Assembly (NCBI GenBank): GCA_039707465.1
Contig: CM077643.1
Location: 317,631,919 to 317,695,918 of the forward strand
Length of the DNA: 64,000 nucleotides
From: Rhabdophis nuchalis
Taxonomy: Eukaryota > Chordata > Lepidosauria > Squamata > Natricidae
Direction of reading: 5' to 3'
The notes under the pieces are model-generated. The model had not been told where the DNA came from and did no database searches. It saw nothing but the letters and a program-made list of their open reading frames with translations. Positions 32,473-43,426 of the stretch are shown here, piece by piece. Positions within the stretch are counted from its first letter, which is position 1; each line of letters starts with the position of its first letter. The position numbers and the translations under genes were made by a program.

Positions 32473-32640
32473 TACATAAGGAGAATAAAATACATTTATC
32501 AAGAATAAAAAGATACAACACTTAGTGATAGTCAAGTTTATTAATAAGCTATCAAATCGTACTAGAAAACAAATAAAAACAATATAAATTAAAAGATACA
32601 AGCAACATGGTTATAGTCATAAGTGGGAAGAGCAAGCAAA
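32473..32640 (-). mobile_element. CR1-L3 LINE, continuation
   Basis: TACATAAGGAGAATAAAATAC, AAGATACAACACTTAGTGAT and GTCATAAGTGGGAAGAG continue the element interrupted at 31441. The right limit is its truncated 5' end, next to a MITE fragment. Confidence 0.7.
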
Positions 32641-32646
32641 GTACAA

Positions 32647-32864
32647 CTTTGCTTGTCAGAAGGTTGCAAAATCACTCCCGAGCACTGCAACCGTCATAAC
32701 TAGGAGTCATTTGCCAAACCTCTGAAGGTAAATCGTGTGACCACGGAGATGCTGCAATGGTCATACGTGTGAAATTTGTTAAGTGAGTCACAAGTCACTC
32801 TTTTCAGTGCCGGTGTAAGTTCAAATGATCACTAAATGAACTGTTGTAAGTCGAGGACTACCTG
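32647..32864 (+). mobile_element. Pogo-like MITE, copy D, right half only
   Basis: It starts inside the family at CTTTGCTTGTCAGAAGG and runs to the intact right terminus GTCGAGGACTACCTG before TA. Well conserved. Confidence 0.8.
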
Positions 32865-32936
32865 TATTTAGATCTATCTTTCTGTCTGTCGATCAGTCGG
32901 TTTGTCTGTCTAGCTAGCTAGCTATCAATCATTTCT

Positions 32937-33802
32937 TCCGCTAAGATGGCGGATGTGGCGGCGGAGGCTGCTGCGAGCCTCTCTGTAACAACTAGCAATA
33001 ACTAACAATAAATGGTAAACTCTCTGTCTGTCGGAGAAGGGAAAGAACTCCGGAGAACTTTGAGAACTCTGAGTACGACGACACCATTTCGGGAGCCAGA
33101 GGAAAAAAGAGGCAGAGGAAGAAAGACAGACGGGTTGGAACGAGAAGCGCATCCATGTATTGCTGAGAAAAGCCGGGAGACGCCATCCGGAAGAGCGAGG
33201 AAGCGGGGAGACGCAAATGCAAGTAGGAGGCCCGACCCCGACTCCCGATCCACCACCAGCATTTTATTCGACTAGCCATTCCTGCTTCTTACCTGGGCGG
33301 TTTTCCTGCCGGCAGACTCCTCGTGGCCTCGGCCACCCCTTTTCCGGCTTCTTTGCCTGGCCGCAGAGCTTCTGCCCAGTCCTTTTGCTCCGGGGCTGGG
33401 GGGCTCCTCCTTCCCTGGTGCCCGCCCTTGGGGGCCTGGGCAGACTCTCTTTCCTCACTCTCCACCATGGTAGGGGGGCTTTCTGGGACCACTGGTCATG
33501 GAGGATGGACCGAGAGCTCCCATGGGTAGTAGAGACATGTGGGCTTGACATCTTGAACTTTGGAACTGGGGCTGGGAGAGGCCCGACGAGGAAAAGCAAG
33601 TCGCGAATGAGCGAGCGGCGCCATCCCCCACCCGTAGGGAGGGGGTTGGCGGTAGCAATGGTGAGACAGACCCGTTGAGGCGAAGGGGACAAAGGAAGCT
33701 CAGTTCAGCCTACCCCCAGGCCGTGGTGGCCACTCATCATCACCATCATCTCCACCAGCATTACCAGCACCCATACCATTATGCTCCCCCCCTGCGTAGA
33801 AG
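32937..33802 (+). promoter_or_regulatory. CpG-rich block: L2 5' UTR/promoter or host CpG island
   Basis: CpG-dense DNA beginning with a YY1-type AAGATGGCGG, the layout of LINE 5' UTRs and of many TATA-less host promoters. From 33549 one plus frame stays open to 33802 and ends in a His-rich stretch (VVATHHHHHLHQHYQHPYHY) followed by APPLRRR and a GT donor. No ATG opens this frame inside the block. Confidence 0.5.
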
Positions 33803-33982
33803 GTAGGATGAGGCTGAAATACATCAACAAAGAACTTAGTGACTTGGCCTGTGGCCTACCAGCTCAGTGTTTTGCAGGCCTTGTTGGAGCTGACATGGTC
33901 AATTAGTAAACCTCAACTATGGGCCCTAAATGACAGTTTATATCAAAGCGGTGTCTTCTTTCTGACAATTCATCTCCCACAG
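33803..33982 (+). other. Putative 180-bp GT-AG intron in the L2 5' region
   Basis: Donor AGAAG/GTAGGA and acceptor TTCATCTCCCACAG/AC with a pyrimidine-rich tract. Removing it joins APPLRRR to LLLMYSAADLLALRESLL in one frame. The unspliced frame stops at once (TAG 33804-33806). Confidence 0.4.
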
Positions 33983-34481
33983 ACTACTTTTAATGTACTC
34001 AGCAGCTGACCTCCTTGCCCTGCGGGAGTCCCTTCTCTCGCAGGTTTGGCCCTCAGCTCTAACGAGGGCCCACCTCAATGATGGGTTTGTTAACCAAGAG
34101 AGGTGGTCAAAGCGGAAGTTAAGGGGATTTTTAACTAAATTTTTAATTCGGGTCTTAAGGGGCTCCAGGGAAGGAAGAGGTCAAACTAAAATTAGGGTGG
34201 TGGGTGAGGGGGAAAACCCACCGGGGAATACCTCCAAGCCGTCTGGCGGTCCTGACGGGGAGGGCGTAGTGCCTAGAATTGGGGAGAGGGTGAGGGTCTG
34301 TTTAACAGAGGGCCACTCCATCAAGACTGTGTGTGGGAGGAGCAGGTATGGTGAGAGCCGAGGGCCATATCATATAAGGGGAGGGTGCAGCCACTGTTTG
34401 CGAACGGTGGCACGCTCTGGCCCTCATGCTCCTCTTGCGACCCAGGGGGTTCAGGATCTCAGGGCCTGGGCCTTCGGCTGA
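33983..34481 (+). pseudogene. ORF1-like region of the L2 element
   Basis: The frame runs MYSAADLLALRESLL (ATG 33993), then a basic stretch SKRKLRGFLTKFLIRVLRG, and ends at 34481, overlapping the endonuclease frame. YSAADLL fits the YxxxxL-hydrophobic pattern of eIF4E-binding peptides, but the pattern is short. The basic segment could bind nucleic acid. No enzyme motif is seen. The function is unknown. Confidence 0.45.
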
Positions 34482-35712
34482 TGTTGTGTAACACCAGGTC
34501 CATGGTTAATAAAGCCCCCCTCATTCACGATCTTGTTTTGGAGGGGGGGCGGACCTGCCGAGTATCACGGAGACCTGGTTGGGCCAAGGGGGGTGTGCCT
34601 CTCGTTGAAATGTGCCCACCGGGTTGCATTTCACCAGCCGCGAGCCCAGGGTCGGGGTGGGGGGTGGCGGTTGTTATAAAGGAGGGTCTGGACCCGAGGG
34701 AGACCACTGTGCTGCAGACAGCTGGCTGTGAGTCTCTATGTGTGAAGTGGGGTCATGGGAGGTAGTTGGGCTTGCTTATAGTGTACCTGGCTCCCCATTA
34801 CGTATCAGCAGCCCTACCCGAGCTTCTCAATGTGATAGCCGAGATGGCGGTTGACACCCTCAGACTGTTAGTCATGGGGGATTTCAACCTGCCATCGATA
34901 GGCATGGCCTCCATGACGGCCATGGACCTGACCCAATTAATTCATGACCCCACCCATACTGGGGGACAAATGCTGGACCTAGTTTTTGTCTCTGGCCAGT
35001 GGTTGAGTGATCTTGGTTTAGGGCAGTGGTCGGCAAACCGCAGCTCGCGAGCCACACGTGGCTCTTTGGCCCCTTGAGTGTGGCTCTTTCGCTGTGCCAC
35101 ATCACATTCCTTATTTTCCGGCCGCGGCCCCACTCTGTTGAAAACATAGGCACGCGCCTTACAAGTACAGTCCGGAGCAGGAGCAAAGCCCCTCTCCCAA
35201 CAGGCTCTTCCTTGCTCTGAGGACTTTGGAAGGAAACTTCTGCAGGCTGTAGGTGTGCATGCGTGCCTATGTTTTCCGGGAAGAAGAGGAATGCGAGGGG
35301 CATTCCTCCTCCCCCCGCGGATGGGCTCCAGACCTGCGGAGTCTCGTCCTTCTTTTTAGCCAGGCGATCTTTAACCAGGCGATCTTTGGCTGCTGCACAA
35401 GCCCTCGGGCACGCTCTGCCTTCTTCTCTCTGATAGCCGCCTGGTTAAAAAGAAGGATGAGGCTCCGCTGGTCTGGAGCCCCTCTGCAGGGGTGGGGGGG
35501 AGGGATTCCCCTCACATTCCTTGTCTTCCCAGATCAGCTGGTAAGGGGACAGAAAAGGTTGTTCTCCTGTCCCAGGTTTCCACTTCCTGACTTCCAGCTT
35601 CTTTTGTTGAGCCAGCAATTAAGGTTCTTTTTTATGTCTTAGGAAAGATCGCCTGGTTAAAAAAAAGGAGGAGGCTCCGCTGGTCTGGAGCCCATCCGTG
35701 GGTTGGGAGGGG

Positions 35713-36075
35713 GAGACAGACAGACAGACAGACAGACAGACACACACACACACAGACACACACACACACACAGAGTGAGTGAGTGAGTGCAAAGACAGAC
35801 AGACACACAGACAAAGAGGAAGGGAGTGGAGAGACAAAAATAGAGAGGGAGGGAGGGGAGAGAGGCACAGAGATAGAGAGGGAGGAGAGAGAGACAGTGA
35901 AACACAGAGAGCGAATGACAGAAAGAGACAGAGAGGGAGGGAGGGAGGGAGAGATAAAGAGCCACAGAGAGAGACAGACAGACAGACAGACGCAGAGAGA
36001 GAGAGACAGAGAGAAACAGAAAGAGAAAGAAGGGAAGAAAGAAAAAGAAAGTGGGAGAGATGAAAGAAAGAGAAC
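35713..36075. repeat. (GACA)n, (CA)n and purine-rich simple sequence
   Basis: GACA and CA runs pass into long GAGA/GGGA/GAAA tracts inside the hAT element. Long open frames on both strands here are low-complexity artefacts. Confidence 0.95.
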
Positions 36076-36151
36076 ATATGACCACAATTCAGCCCAAAAT
36101 TTTGGTTGCTAAGCAAGACCGTTGTTAAGTGAGTTTCACCACATTTTCCAA
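36076..36151 (+). mobile_element. Pogo-like MITE fragment, copy E
   Basis: TATGACCACAATTCAGCCCA, GGTTGCTAAGCAAGACC and TTGTTAAGTGAGTTT match the left part of the family without its terminus. It lies inside the hAT element. Confidence 0.6.
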
Positions 36152-36440
36152 GTTGGCCATGGCCACCCGGTCACATGACCACTGAGCCACTCCCACAAAA
36201 TAGGCCACACCTTCTGGCTCTCAAAATAAATTTCAATCATTGTTGATATTTGGCTCTGTTGACTAATGAGTTTGCCGACCACTGGTTTAGGGGAAATAGC
36301 TGTTGAACCCCTGTTATGGTCAGATCACTCTCTCCTTCAGCTGGGCTTTCCAACCGCTACATCCCACCGCGGGGAGGCGGAACCGGAAGAGTGAGATTGT
36401 TCCCCCCCAGGCACCTGATGGGACCTGAGAGGTTCCAGAT

Positions 36441-38569
36441 GGAGCTTGACCCAATACCTGAGACCATGACCCACGACTCGACTGAGGACCTAGTGGCCTC
36501 TTGGAATAGTGCGGCCATGGGGGCCCTGGACCGGGTCGTGCCTTTGCGGCCTCTCACCCGGCGTCGAACCACCTTGGCTTTTTGGTTCTCTGAGGAGCTA
36601 AGAGTGATGAAGCGTCGGAAGAGATGCCTAGAGAGCGGTTGGAGGGCCACCTGCTCCGAGTCTGACCGGACACTGGTAAGGTCGCATTTGAAGACCTACC
36701 TAGTGGTGATAAAAGCGGCGAAACGTAATTATTTCTCCGCTCTTATCACGTCTGCAGATAACTGGCCTGCTGCCCTGTTTAGGGTGACCCGCTCCCTTCT
36801 TCACCAGAGGGCGCGGGATACTCCCTTGCAGGGTCGTGCAGAGGAATTTGGGTGTTATCTGCTAAAATTGGTGTTATCTGCTAAAATCGATCCGGGACGG
36901 GTTGGCCTCCGATTGGACTAGTTCAGACGGGCTGACGGAGGCAGGTCTTGAGTGTTATCTGGGAAGAGTTCGATCCTGTGACTCCTGAGGACATGGACAG
37001 GATGCTGGGACGGCTGAACGCCACCACATGTTTATTGGACCCGTGTCCCTCCTGGTTGGTACTGGCCTCCCGGGAGGTTACACGAGGCTGGCTCCAGGGA
37101 ATTGTCAATGCTTCTTTGAGTGAGGGGTTTCTGCCGGCCGCCTTGAAAGAGGCGGTGGTGAGTCTCCTCCTCAAGAAGCCCTCCCTGGACCTGGCTGTGT
37201 TGGCCAACTACCGTCTAGTCTCCAACCTCCGATTCCTTGCGAAGGTTGTTGAGAGTGTGGTGGCGTGACAACTCCCTCAGCATCTGGAGGAAACTGTCTA
37301 TCTGGACCCGCGCCAGTCCAGCTTCTGGCCTGGGCACAGCACCGAGACGGCATTGGTCGCGTTGGTGGATGATCTCTGGAGGGCTCGGGATAGGGGTTGT
37401 TCCTCTATCCTGTTCCTGTTAGACCTCTCAGCGGCTTTCGATACCATCGACCATGGTATCATGTTGCGCTGGCTGGAGAGGCTGGGGCTGGGGGGCAATG
37501 TTTTACGGTGGTTGTCCTCCTACCTCTCCGACCGGTCGCAATTTGTGTTGGCAGTAGGGCAGAGGTTGACGTCGAGGTGCCTCACTTGTGGGATACCACA
37601 GGGGTCGGTCCTCTCACCTCTCCTGTTCAACATTTATATGAAGCCGTTGAGTGAGATCATCCGTGGTTTTGAGGTAGAATTCCACCAGTACGCTGATGAT
37701 ACTCAGCTGTACATCTCTACCCCGGACCACCCCAACGATGCTGTGGAAGTGATGTCCCGGTGTCTGGAGGCCGGGCAAGTCTGGATGGGGAGAAACAGGC
37801 TCCGACTCAACCCGTCCAAGACCGAGTGGCTGTGGCTTCCGGCGGCATGATACTGTATAGTCAGTTGGTGCCAGCTCTGGCTATTGGGGGCGAGTTATTA
37901 GCTCCCGCAGAGGGGGCCCACAACTTGGGCGTCCTCCTGGACTCTCGGCTGTCTGTAGAAGGTCATATGACAGCCGTGGCCAGGGGGGCTTTTTATCAGG
38001 TCTGCCTGATATGCCAGTTGCGCCCCTTTCTGGATCGTGATGCTTTACACACGGTCACTCAAGCCCTCATCATCTCCCGCCTGGACTACTGCAACGCTCT
38101 CTATATGGGGCTTTCCTTGAAGTGCACCCGGAGGCTCCAGTTAGTTCAGAAAGTGGCCGCGCGTGGGATCCTGGGAGCTCCTAGATGCTCCCATGTGACA
38201 CCTCTCCTGCGCGAGCTGCACTGGCTGCCTATGGGTTTCCGGGTGCGCTTCAAGGTACTAGTAACTACCTTTAAAGCGTTCCATGGCAAGGGACCTGGTT
38301 ACCTGCAAGACCGCCTCCTGCTACCAAATACCTCCCACCGACCAATTCGCTCCCACAGAGAGGGCCTCCTCGGGGTGCCGTCGGCCAGGCAATGTCGGCT
38401 GGCGACCCCTAGGGGGAGAGTCTTCTCTGTGGCGGCTCCTGCCCTCTGGAATGACCTACGCACTGACCTATGCACGACCACGGACCTGCGCCTCTTCCGT
38501 CGGGCCTTGAAGACCTATTTATTCCGGCCTAGCGTAGTTTTTAAATGGTTTTTAGTAGGGTTTTATTAA
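36441..38569 (+). pseudogene. L2 linker, reverse transcriptase and C-terminal region
   Basis: The linker (DSTEDLVASWNSAAMGALDR) is followed by RT: NYRLVSNLRFLAKVVE, DLSAAFDTIDHGIML, GIPQGSVLSPLLFNIYM, YADDTQLYIS (YADD intact). The C-terminal region includes ISRLDYCNALYMGLSL and ALWNDLRTDL. Lesions are few: a TGA at 37266-37268 that looks like a CpG-type CGA to TGA change, a frame change near 37850, and breaks at about 36850-36950. It is relatively young. Confidence 0.88.
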
Positions 38570-38724
38570 GGTTTTAGAACAGGCCAATCATTTAATATAT
38601 TTTTAAATGTATTTTATATTTTATACCACTGTTTTTTATTGCTGCCTGTACACCGCCCTGAGTCCCGGAAGGAAGAAGGGCGGTATAAAAATTAAATAAA
38701 CAAACAAACAAACAAATAAATTTG

Positions 38725-39400
38725 CAACAGGGCTGCGCTTTGAAGAGCGCCCGAAAGAGGGCAGCCTTCTCTAAGCGCCCGCTGGGCTCTTTTTCCAAAA
38801 TCACCCTATCGGCGGGAGATGCTATGATTTGGAGAAGCCTCTCCCTCGGGGCCGCGCCTTCTCCAACGCCGCCTAACGCTGGCAACCCGGTTGCTCGCTC
38901 TCCTCCTTTCCGCCAAAACAAGAAGCGGAAGGAAAAGGAAAAAGCCCCAAACTGGCCGCGGCTTCTCTCCCGCCCTGGAAGACGCGAGGTAGGAGGTGCA
39001 GAGTTGCGCAACTCCTCGGCTCAGCCGGAGAAACCGCTGCCTTGCCGACTGAGGCCGCGTGGGAACATCGCGGGCGATTTTTCTCCATTGTTCTCCGGGC
39101 TTTCCCGAACGGGAAGGCTATGGGTGGAAAGGCAGGGCGGCAGCGGGCTTCCAGCACCTCTTCTGATCCTCGGTGGAAAACTGGATGATTAGTGGATGCA
39201 AGTTAAGGCGCATTTACTGTCGTCATCCCTCTAATTGGTTTCTTGGGAAGAAGCGGCCCGCCACAAAAATTTTAATACTCCGGGGATCTTCGCCGTCCCG
39301 GAAAGACTCGGGCTGCTATCCTAAACGCGTTGGACCCCCGCCGGATTTGCAGCTTTCGAGGAAGGTAGGCAAAGGAGTTTGGGCTGCTTGAAATGTAGGC
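38725..39400. promoter_or_regulatory. Orphan CpG island
   Basis: CpG-dense sequence (GGGGCCGCGCC, CTGGCCGCGGC, GGACCCCCGCCGG) with two GAG/GTAGG-type donor sites (about 38987 and 39364), directly after the L2 tail and 23 kb left of the MAP3K4 island. It resembles a host promoter with first exon. No protein could be assigned on either strand. Confidence 0.6.
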
Positions 39401-40337
39401 AGCCATCCCGTGGAGATACCTCATTGCGTCCAGTGGCCCATTCCTTTATGTATATATTTTTATTAAGAATTTGGAACAGAAGTTAAAGACGAACAGGATC
39501 TCATGCAAAGTTTAGAATGAAAGAGACAAGGAAAAAGTCGAAAAAAGACAAGTTAGAAGTCACTTTGGATTTCCTTTACAGCAGGTATAATTTACAAATA
39601 CAAAACCACCTCTAACAAAACCTCTTACAAAAACAATCTTTGTTTTCTATTTATTTTTTGTCTAATCATCAAAACGGCAAGACCTCAGTTCATCTCTTTC
39701 CCCTTGTCTCTATCTACTTCCAAGGAAGAGGACTCCTTGCTCTGTCCATCAACTGGCATTTCAGCCATGCCACCTTTCTTGGCATTACTGTTTTCCTTTC
39801 TTTTTTTTTGGGGGGGGGGGGAGTTGTTGTGTTAGGGAATAAGGAAGTGTTCACAGGTGAAAGGGAATGTCCTTTAGGCTAATTGCCAGGTAAAAGCTTT
39901 TTTCTGGCATACCCTCCCCATCATGTACTTGTCACTTTGTGCCATGACTCATCAGTGTGTCCTTATGATGGCTCTTGGCAACAGAATAGTTTCTGCAGAG
40001 GCCATTGTAGGAAACCCTTTGTTTTAATAGGTAAATGAATGTATCAGCCCTTAAATACAGAAAGGGCATAGCAACAGCTTCAATTTAATTTCCCAGAAAT
40101 ATGTTATCTGTAAAGCTGTACCTTTTTTTCTGGGAGTTCCTGGGATTTATTTTAAGATAGTTTGCCCCAAAAGTAGAGTTGACAACACCCCACCCCCACC
40201 CCCAGTAATACTTGCACTTTTACGATAAATTGTCATGGATTTGCTGAGGATTTGGTGCTGTTTTTCTTTGGCTGCTCAGCATATTAAAATCTTGACTTCC
40301 TTTTGTGTAAACAGAACACGCATAAGCAATATTGTAG
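39401..40337. other. Intergenic, nothing recognised
   Basis: AT-rich, with a T/G homopolymer run near 39800 and a C-rich run near 40190. No gene. Confidence 0.4.
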
Positions 40338-40345
40338 GTGTAGAG

Positions 40346-40477
40346 CAGGTGTGTCAAACGCACGTCACAGCGGCATCACATGACATATCGGGACTTTTCC
40401 CCCCTTCGCTAAACCGGGTGGGGGCCTAGCCGCCATGTGACGCATCTGGCCCATGGGGCGTGAATTTGACATCCCTT
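40346..40477. mobile_element. Non-autonomous hAT-like element, copy 4, 132 bp
   Basis: CAGGTGTGTCAAACG at the left and the inverse TTTGACATCCCTT at the right, with a perfect 8-bp duplication GTGTAGAG (40338-40345, 40478-40485). This copy establishes the hAT-type target duplication for the family. Confidence 0.92.
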
Positions 40478-40485
40478 GTGTAGAG

Positions 40486-43073
40486 CCTGACCCCATGCTT
40501 TTTTTCATAAAGATAATTGAATGGAGTTTAGTTTCTAACTATCTGCAGGATTATAGTCTGGTCCCATTAATACTTTTTTCAGTAAAGTTCCACTTTTTCA
40601 ATAAAACTTGCTTCTTCGTAAATGGAAATGTCTATAGGATTGAAACTGTACTGTGCACAAATATTTTAGATGTTGCAGAATTTGAATCTTATTTTAAACA
40701 CAGAGAGAGTTGGTTAAGGATATGATGCTACTAATAGTCAGTTTTAGAATACAGATGTTATCAGCAAAGTTAAATTACCTTTACATATACACATATTTAC
40801 ATGTCCAGATTAGATTGCTAGGTGCCTGAATTACCTTGAGAACAAAGGAAGGCTGGGCTGTGTATTTGGTATTAAATCTTGTTTGGCACTTGGAAGAAGT
40901 GATAGGTAATTGTTAAGACTGCATGACTGATGAGTTTGGACCATTATGCATTTTATACCTAGGCTTGCTGCATTTAATTCTATTTATCATATTTGTAACC
41001 ATCCAACTTCTGAGTTTCTAGAAGATGCACGTTTTGAATTGGATGTCTTCTAATCCATATGTCATTCTTGTTATGCTCTGTCTTTACATTGCGAAGATAA
41101 TTTGCTGTGGCTGGCTGTGATCATTTGCTGCGGCTAATAGGATCTCGTATATCACTCAAGAGTTCTTAGGGAAGGGTCAAAAAGTCATCTGCAGCTGGCA
41201 GGAGGTCTTGAAGATTGATCTCTTCTCATACTCAAAAGCCTACTATTCATGTTTGTTACTCCAGCACATCATATAGTTTACCCTAAATTGGACAAGACTT
41301 GTGTATATGTGCTGGATTCAAAGATCATGCTAAGCTGTGGTTTGTTTTAATCATGGTTTGATGAAAAAGTCTAGTTTATATATACTGCTCCATGATAAAC
41401 GGAGGTTCACAAATCATGCTGAGCCCAAACCAAAAGTCCACATAACAGTTTATCATGAAACCAGCTACTGCTGCAATCATGGAGAAACTATATTCATGTA
41501 TTCAGGAACTATGGTTGCTGAAAATTTGTGGTTAATGCATATACTGGAATACCACATTAAGTGGAGCAATATTTGTTTCGGGTGGGTTGGGAGGTGTTTC
41601 TGCAGAAAGCTGTCATTTACCATAACTCAGGTATATATGAACTTTATGCAACAATTGTTGAATAATTTTCTAAAGCAGCCTAATTATGGACTAGATAGCT
41701 GAATCTGCACAATGTTCTAATTCAACTCATACTTTAGTATGATTTAGTGTGATGGCTTCTTCAACAAACCATTGTTAGCAAATAAATGTATTAAATTCCT
41801 GGTGACCAAGTTCTCATCCTCTGAGGAAAAGTTGAAAGTGTGAGATGCAATTAGCTAGGAGAAAAAGACAGTGTGATAAGTTTATGTTGAAGATAGCACC
41901 AATTTTATTTTCCCCACATTTTGGTAATAAGGCCCAAGCCAATCTGGTGAGAGAAAGCTTGATTTGTTGAGTTTCTGTCTTATTTTGGTAGCACAAATAT
42001 ATTGGTAGCTACAGATGCAAAGTTCTGCAGGATTTGCTTTTAAAGACAATTTGCTATAGTAACCTAGGAGGCTGAGGTTGGTGAGTAAATTAACATACCT
42101 TGTACTACACAGCATGTGAGAAAGATAAGGTACGGCAATGAAGTAGTACTGAATGTAAAAAAACAAAAAGCTAGTCAGCACATAACAGTTAAAAGGAAAA
42201 TAAAAATCTATATGTAGACTTATACATTTGTCCCATGAAATAAATATGAAGCAATAATTGGACGTGTAAAAGTGCAATGCTCCCCATTCTCTGAAGCAAG
42301 TACAGTATGTTATTAGGATGTAAATGAATAAAAGCTTTCTTGAACTGAGCTGAATTCCTGGCGACATTCATGTTGGTTTCTCAGCTTCAGTATGGAAAAT
42401 GTTCCATTCATTGCAAATTAGATGTCCTTCATCACATGAACTTAAAACTATTTCCCATTCTTTCCCCAAATAGCTGACATTTTATTCTACTCAGTGGAAA
42501 GAACCCTGGGTTCTTTGTAGGAGGTGGAAAAATGCAATGGGAAACCAGAGAAATTGGACTTTAAGACCACAAAACTGACTTCCTCTCCCTTGCAGAAACC
42601 CAGATGTAATGTTTTTGAAAAGGTTTTTTTAAATATCCTCCTCTCTCCTCTCTGCCTGTTTTCAAGCATCACAATTATTGCTAAACAATACAATATTGAC
42701 CCTTTTGAAGATTAATGTATAGTTTTCAAAGTGGGATAAACCACAAAGAAGTCGCCCTTTTATTCTTGCAGATTTCTAAATTGCAGCCTCATTTAATCTC
42801 ATTGTGGATGTATACTCTGTTAAATACAAGAACAGAACAAGATAAAGGATTTGTGCCTGTAATTAAGCTTATTGTACAAGCTCATGCTTGTTATGAAACT
42901 GCTAGTCCTTGGTTTTTCAGCCTTCATCCTGTTTTTGACTACCGCACTGTGCCTCCTGTAACTCCTTCCCCTTTCTTTAATTCTCCTGCAATCTGGAACA
43001 GTTTTTTTCTTCATGTTGTTCAGTTCTTATGTTGTTTAGTTCTTTTCCATTTTTATAAAAGCTGTGTTGGTTC
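40486..43073. other. Intergenic, nothing recognised
   Basis: Mostly AT-rich. A region around 41330-41550 has scattered ATCATGGTTT/AAACCATG-like phrases suggesting an old element that I cannot name. No coding exon. Confidence 0.4.
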
Positions 43074-43081
43074 CCTTACAC

Positions 43082-43418
43082 CAGTGCTTCTCAAATAGTG
43101 GGGCGGGCCCCCCAGGGGGGGCGCGAGGCTCCGTAAAGGGGGGCGCGTTTGACCTCGGCAAAGGATTTAATTTTTTTAAAATTTCTAATGCACTTTAAAT
43201 CTTTTCTGCTACAGTTAATAAAGCTATTCTTTGTTGTAAATTGATCCACATTTCTTTCTTTTTTTATTCTCTTATACGTTAATAAGGATACAGTGTTATG
43301 CAGAGGTGTACTTATAACAATTTTATAGACAAATGATACTATTTACAGTCGCGTGGGGGGCGCGAAATGTTTTCTTCTTCCTAGGGGGGGCATGACAGAA
43401 AATAATTGAGAAGCACTG
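43082..43418. mobile_element. Non-autonomous hAT element, 337 bp
   Basis: CAGTGCTTCTCAA at the left and its inverse TTGAGAAGCACTG at the right, a GGGGGGCGCG-rich subterminal block on both sides and a perfect 8-bp duplication CCTTACAC (43074-43081, 43419-43426). Confidence 0.95.
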
Positions 43419-43426
43419 CCTTACAC

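Larger units (their letters stand above)
35024..36284. mobile_element. Non-autonomous hAT element, 1261 bp
   Basis: 15-bp terminal inverted repeats CAGTGGTCGGCAAAC at both ends and a perfect 8-bp duplication GTTTAGGG (35016-35023 and 36285-36292). The subterminal GAGCCACACGTGGCTC is itself palindromic. It has no transposase. The interior holds three copies of a 65-75 bp module (one inverted), long purine-rich simple repeats and a fragment of the pogo-like MITE. Confidence 0.95.
34470..36440 (+). pseudogene. L2 endonuclease, split by the hAT element
   Basis: [29 protein letters not shown] (catalytic GDFN intact) and LVFVSGQWLSDLGL lie left of the insertion. EIAVEPLLWSDHSLLQL (intact SDH) follows right of it at 36292. 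Small indels near 34550 and 34765 break the frame. Confidence 0.85.
32937..38722 (+). mobile_element. L2-like LINE, probably near full length, interrupted by a hAT element
   Basis: CpG-rich 5' region with AAGATGGCGG (YY1-type) at 32943-32952, a possible first ORF (33549-34481), endonuclease (from about 34470), RT and C-terminal region, 3' UTR with CCGCCCTGAGTCCCGGAAGG and an (AAAC)n tail at 38695-38722. A hAT element occupies 35024-36284. Without it the LINE is about 4.5 kb. The 5' limit is uncertain: part of 32937-33980 might be a host CpG island rather than LINE. Confidence 0.75.

Noticed and set aside
33160..33678. 172-codon plus-strand frame in the CpG-rich block
   Set aside because: Several frames are open on both strands here, as expected in CpG-rich DNA. 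The frame that continues through the splice pair is a different one (from 33549).
35619..36116. Three overlapping Ser/Leu/Cys-rich frames and their antisense Arg/Glu-rich frames
   Set aside because: Translations of purine-rich simple repeats inside the hAT element.
38722..39192. Open frames on both strands in the orphan CpG island
   Set aside because: GC-driven open frames without a recognised protein. Only the island itself is reported.
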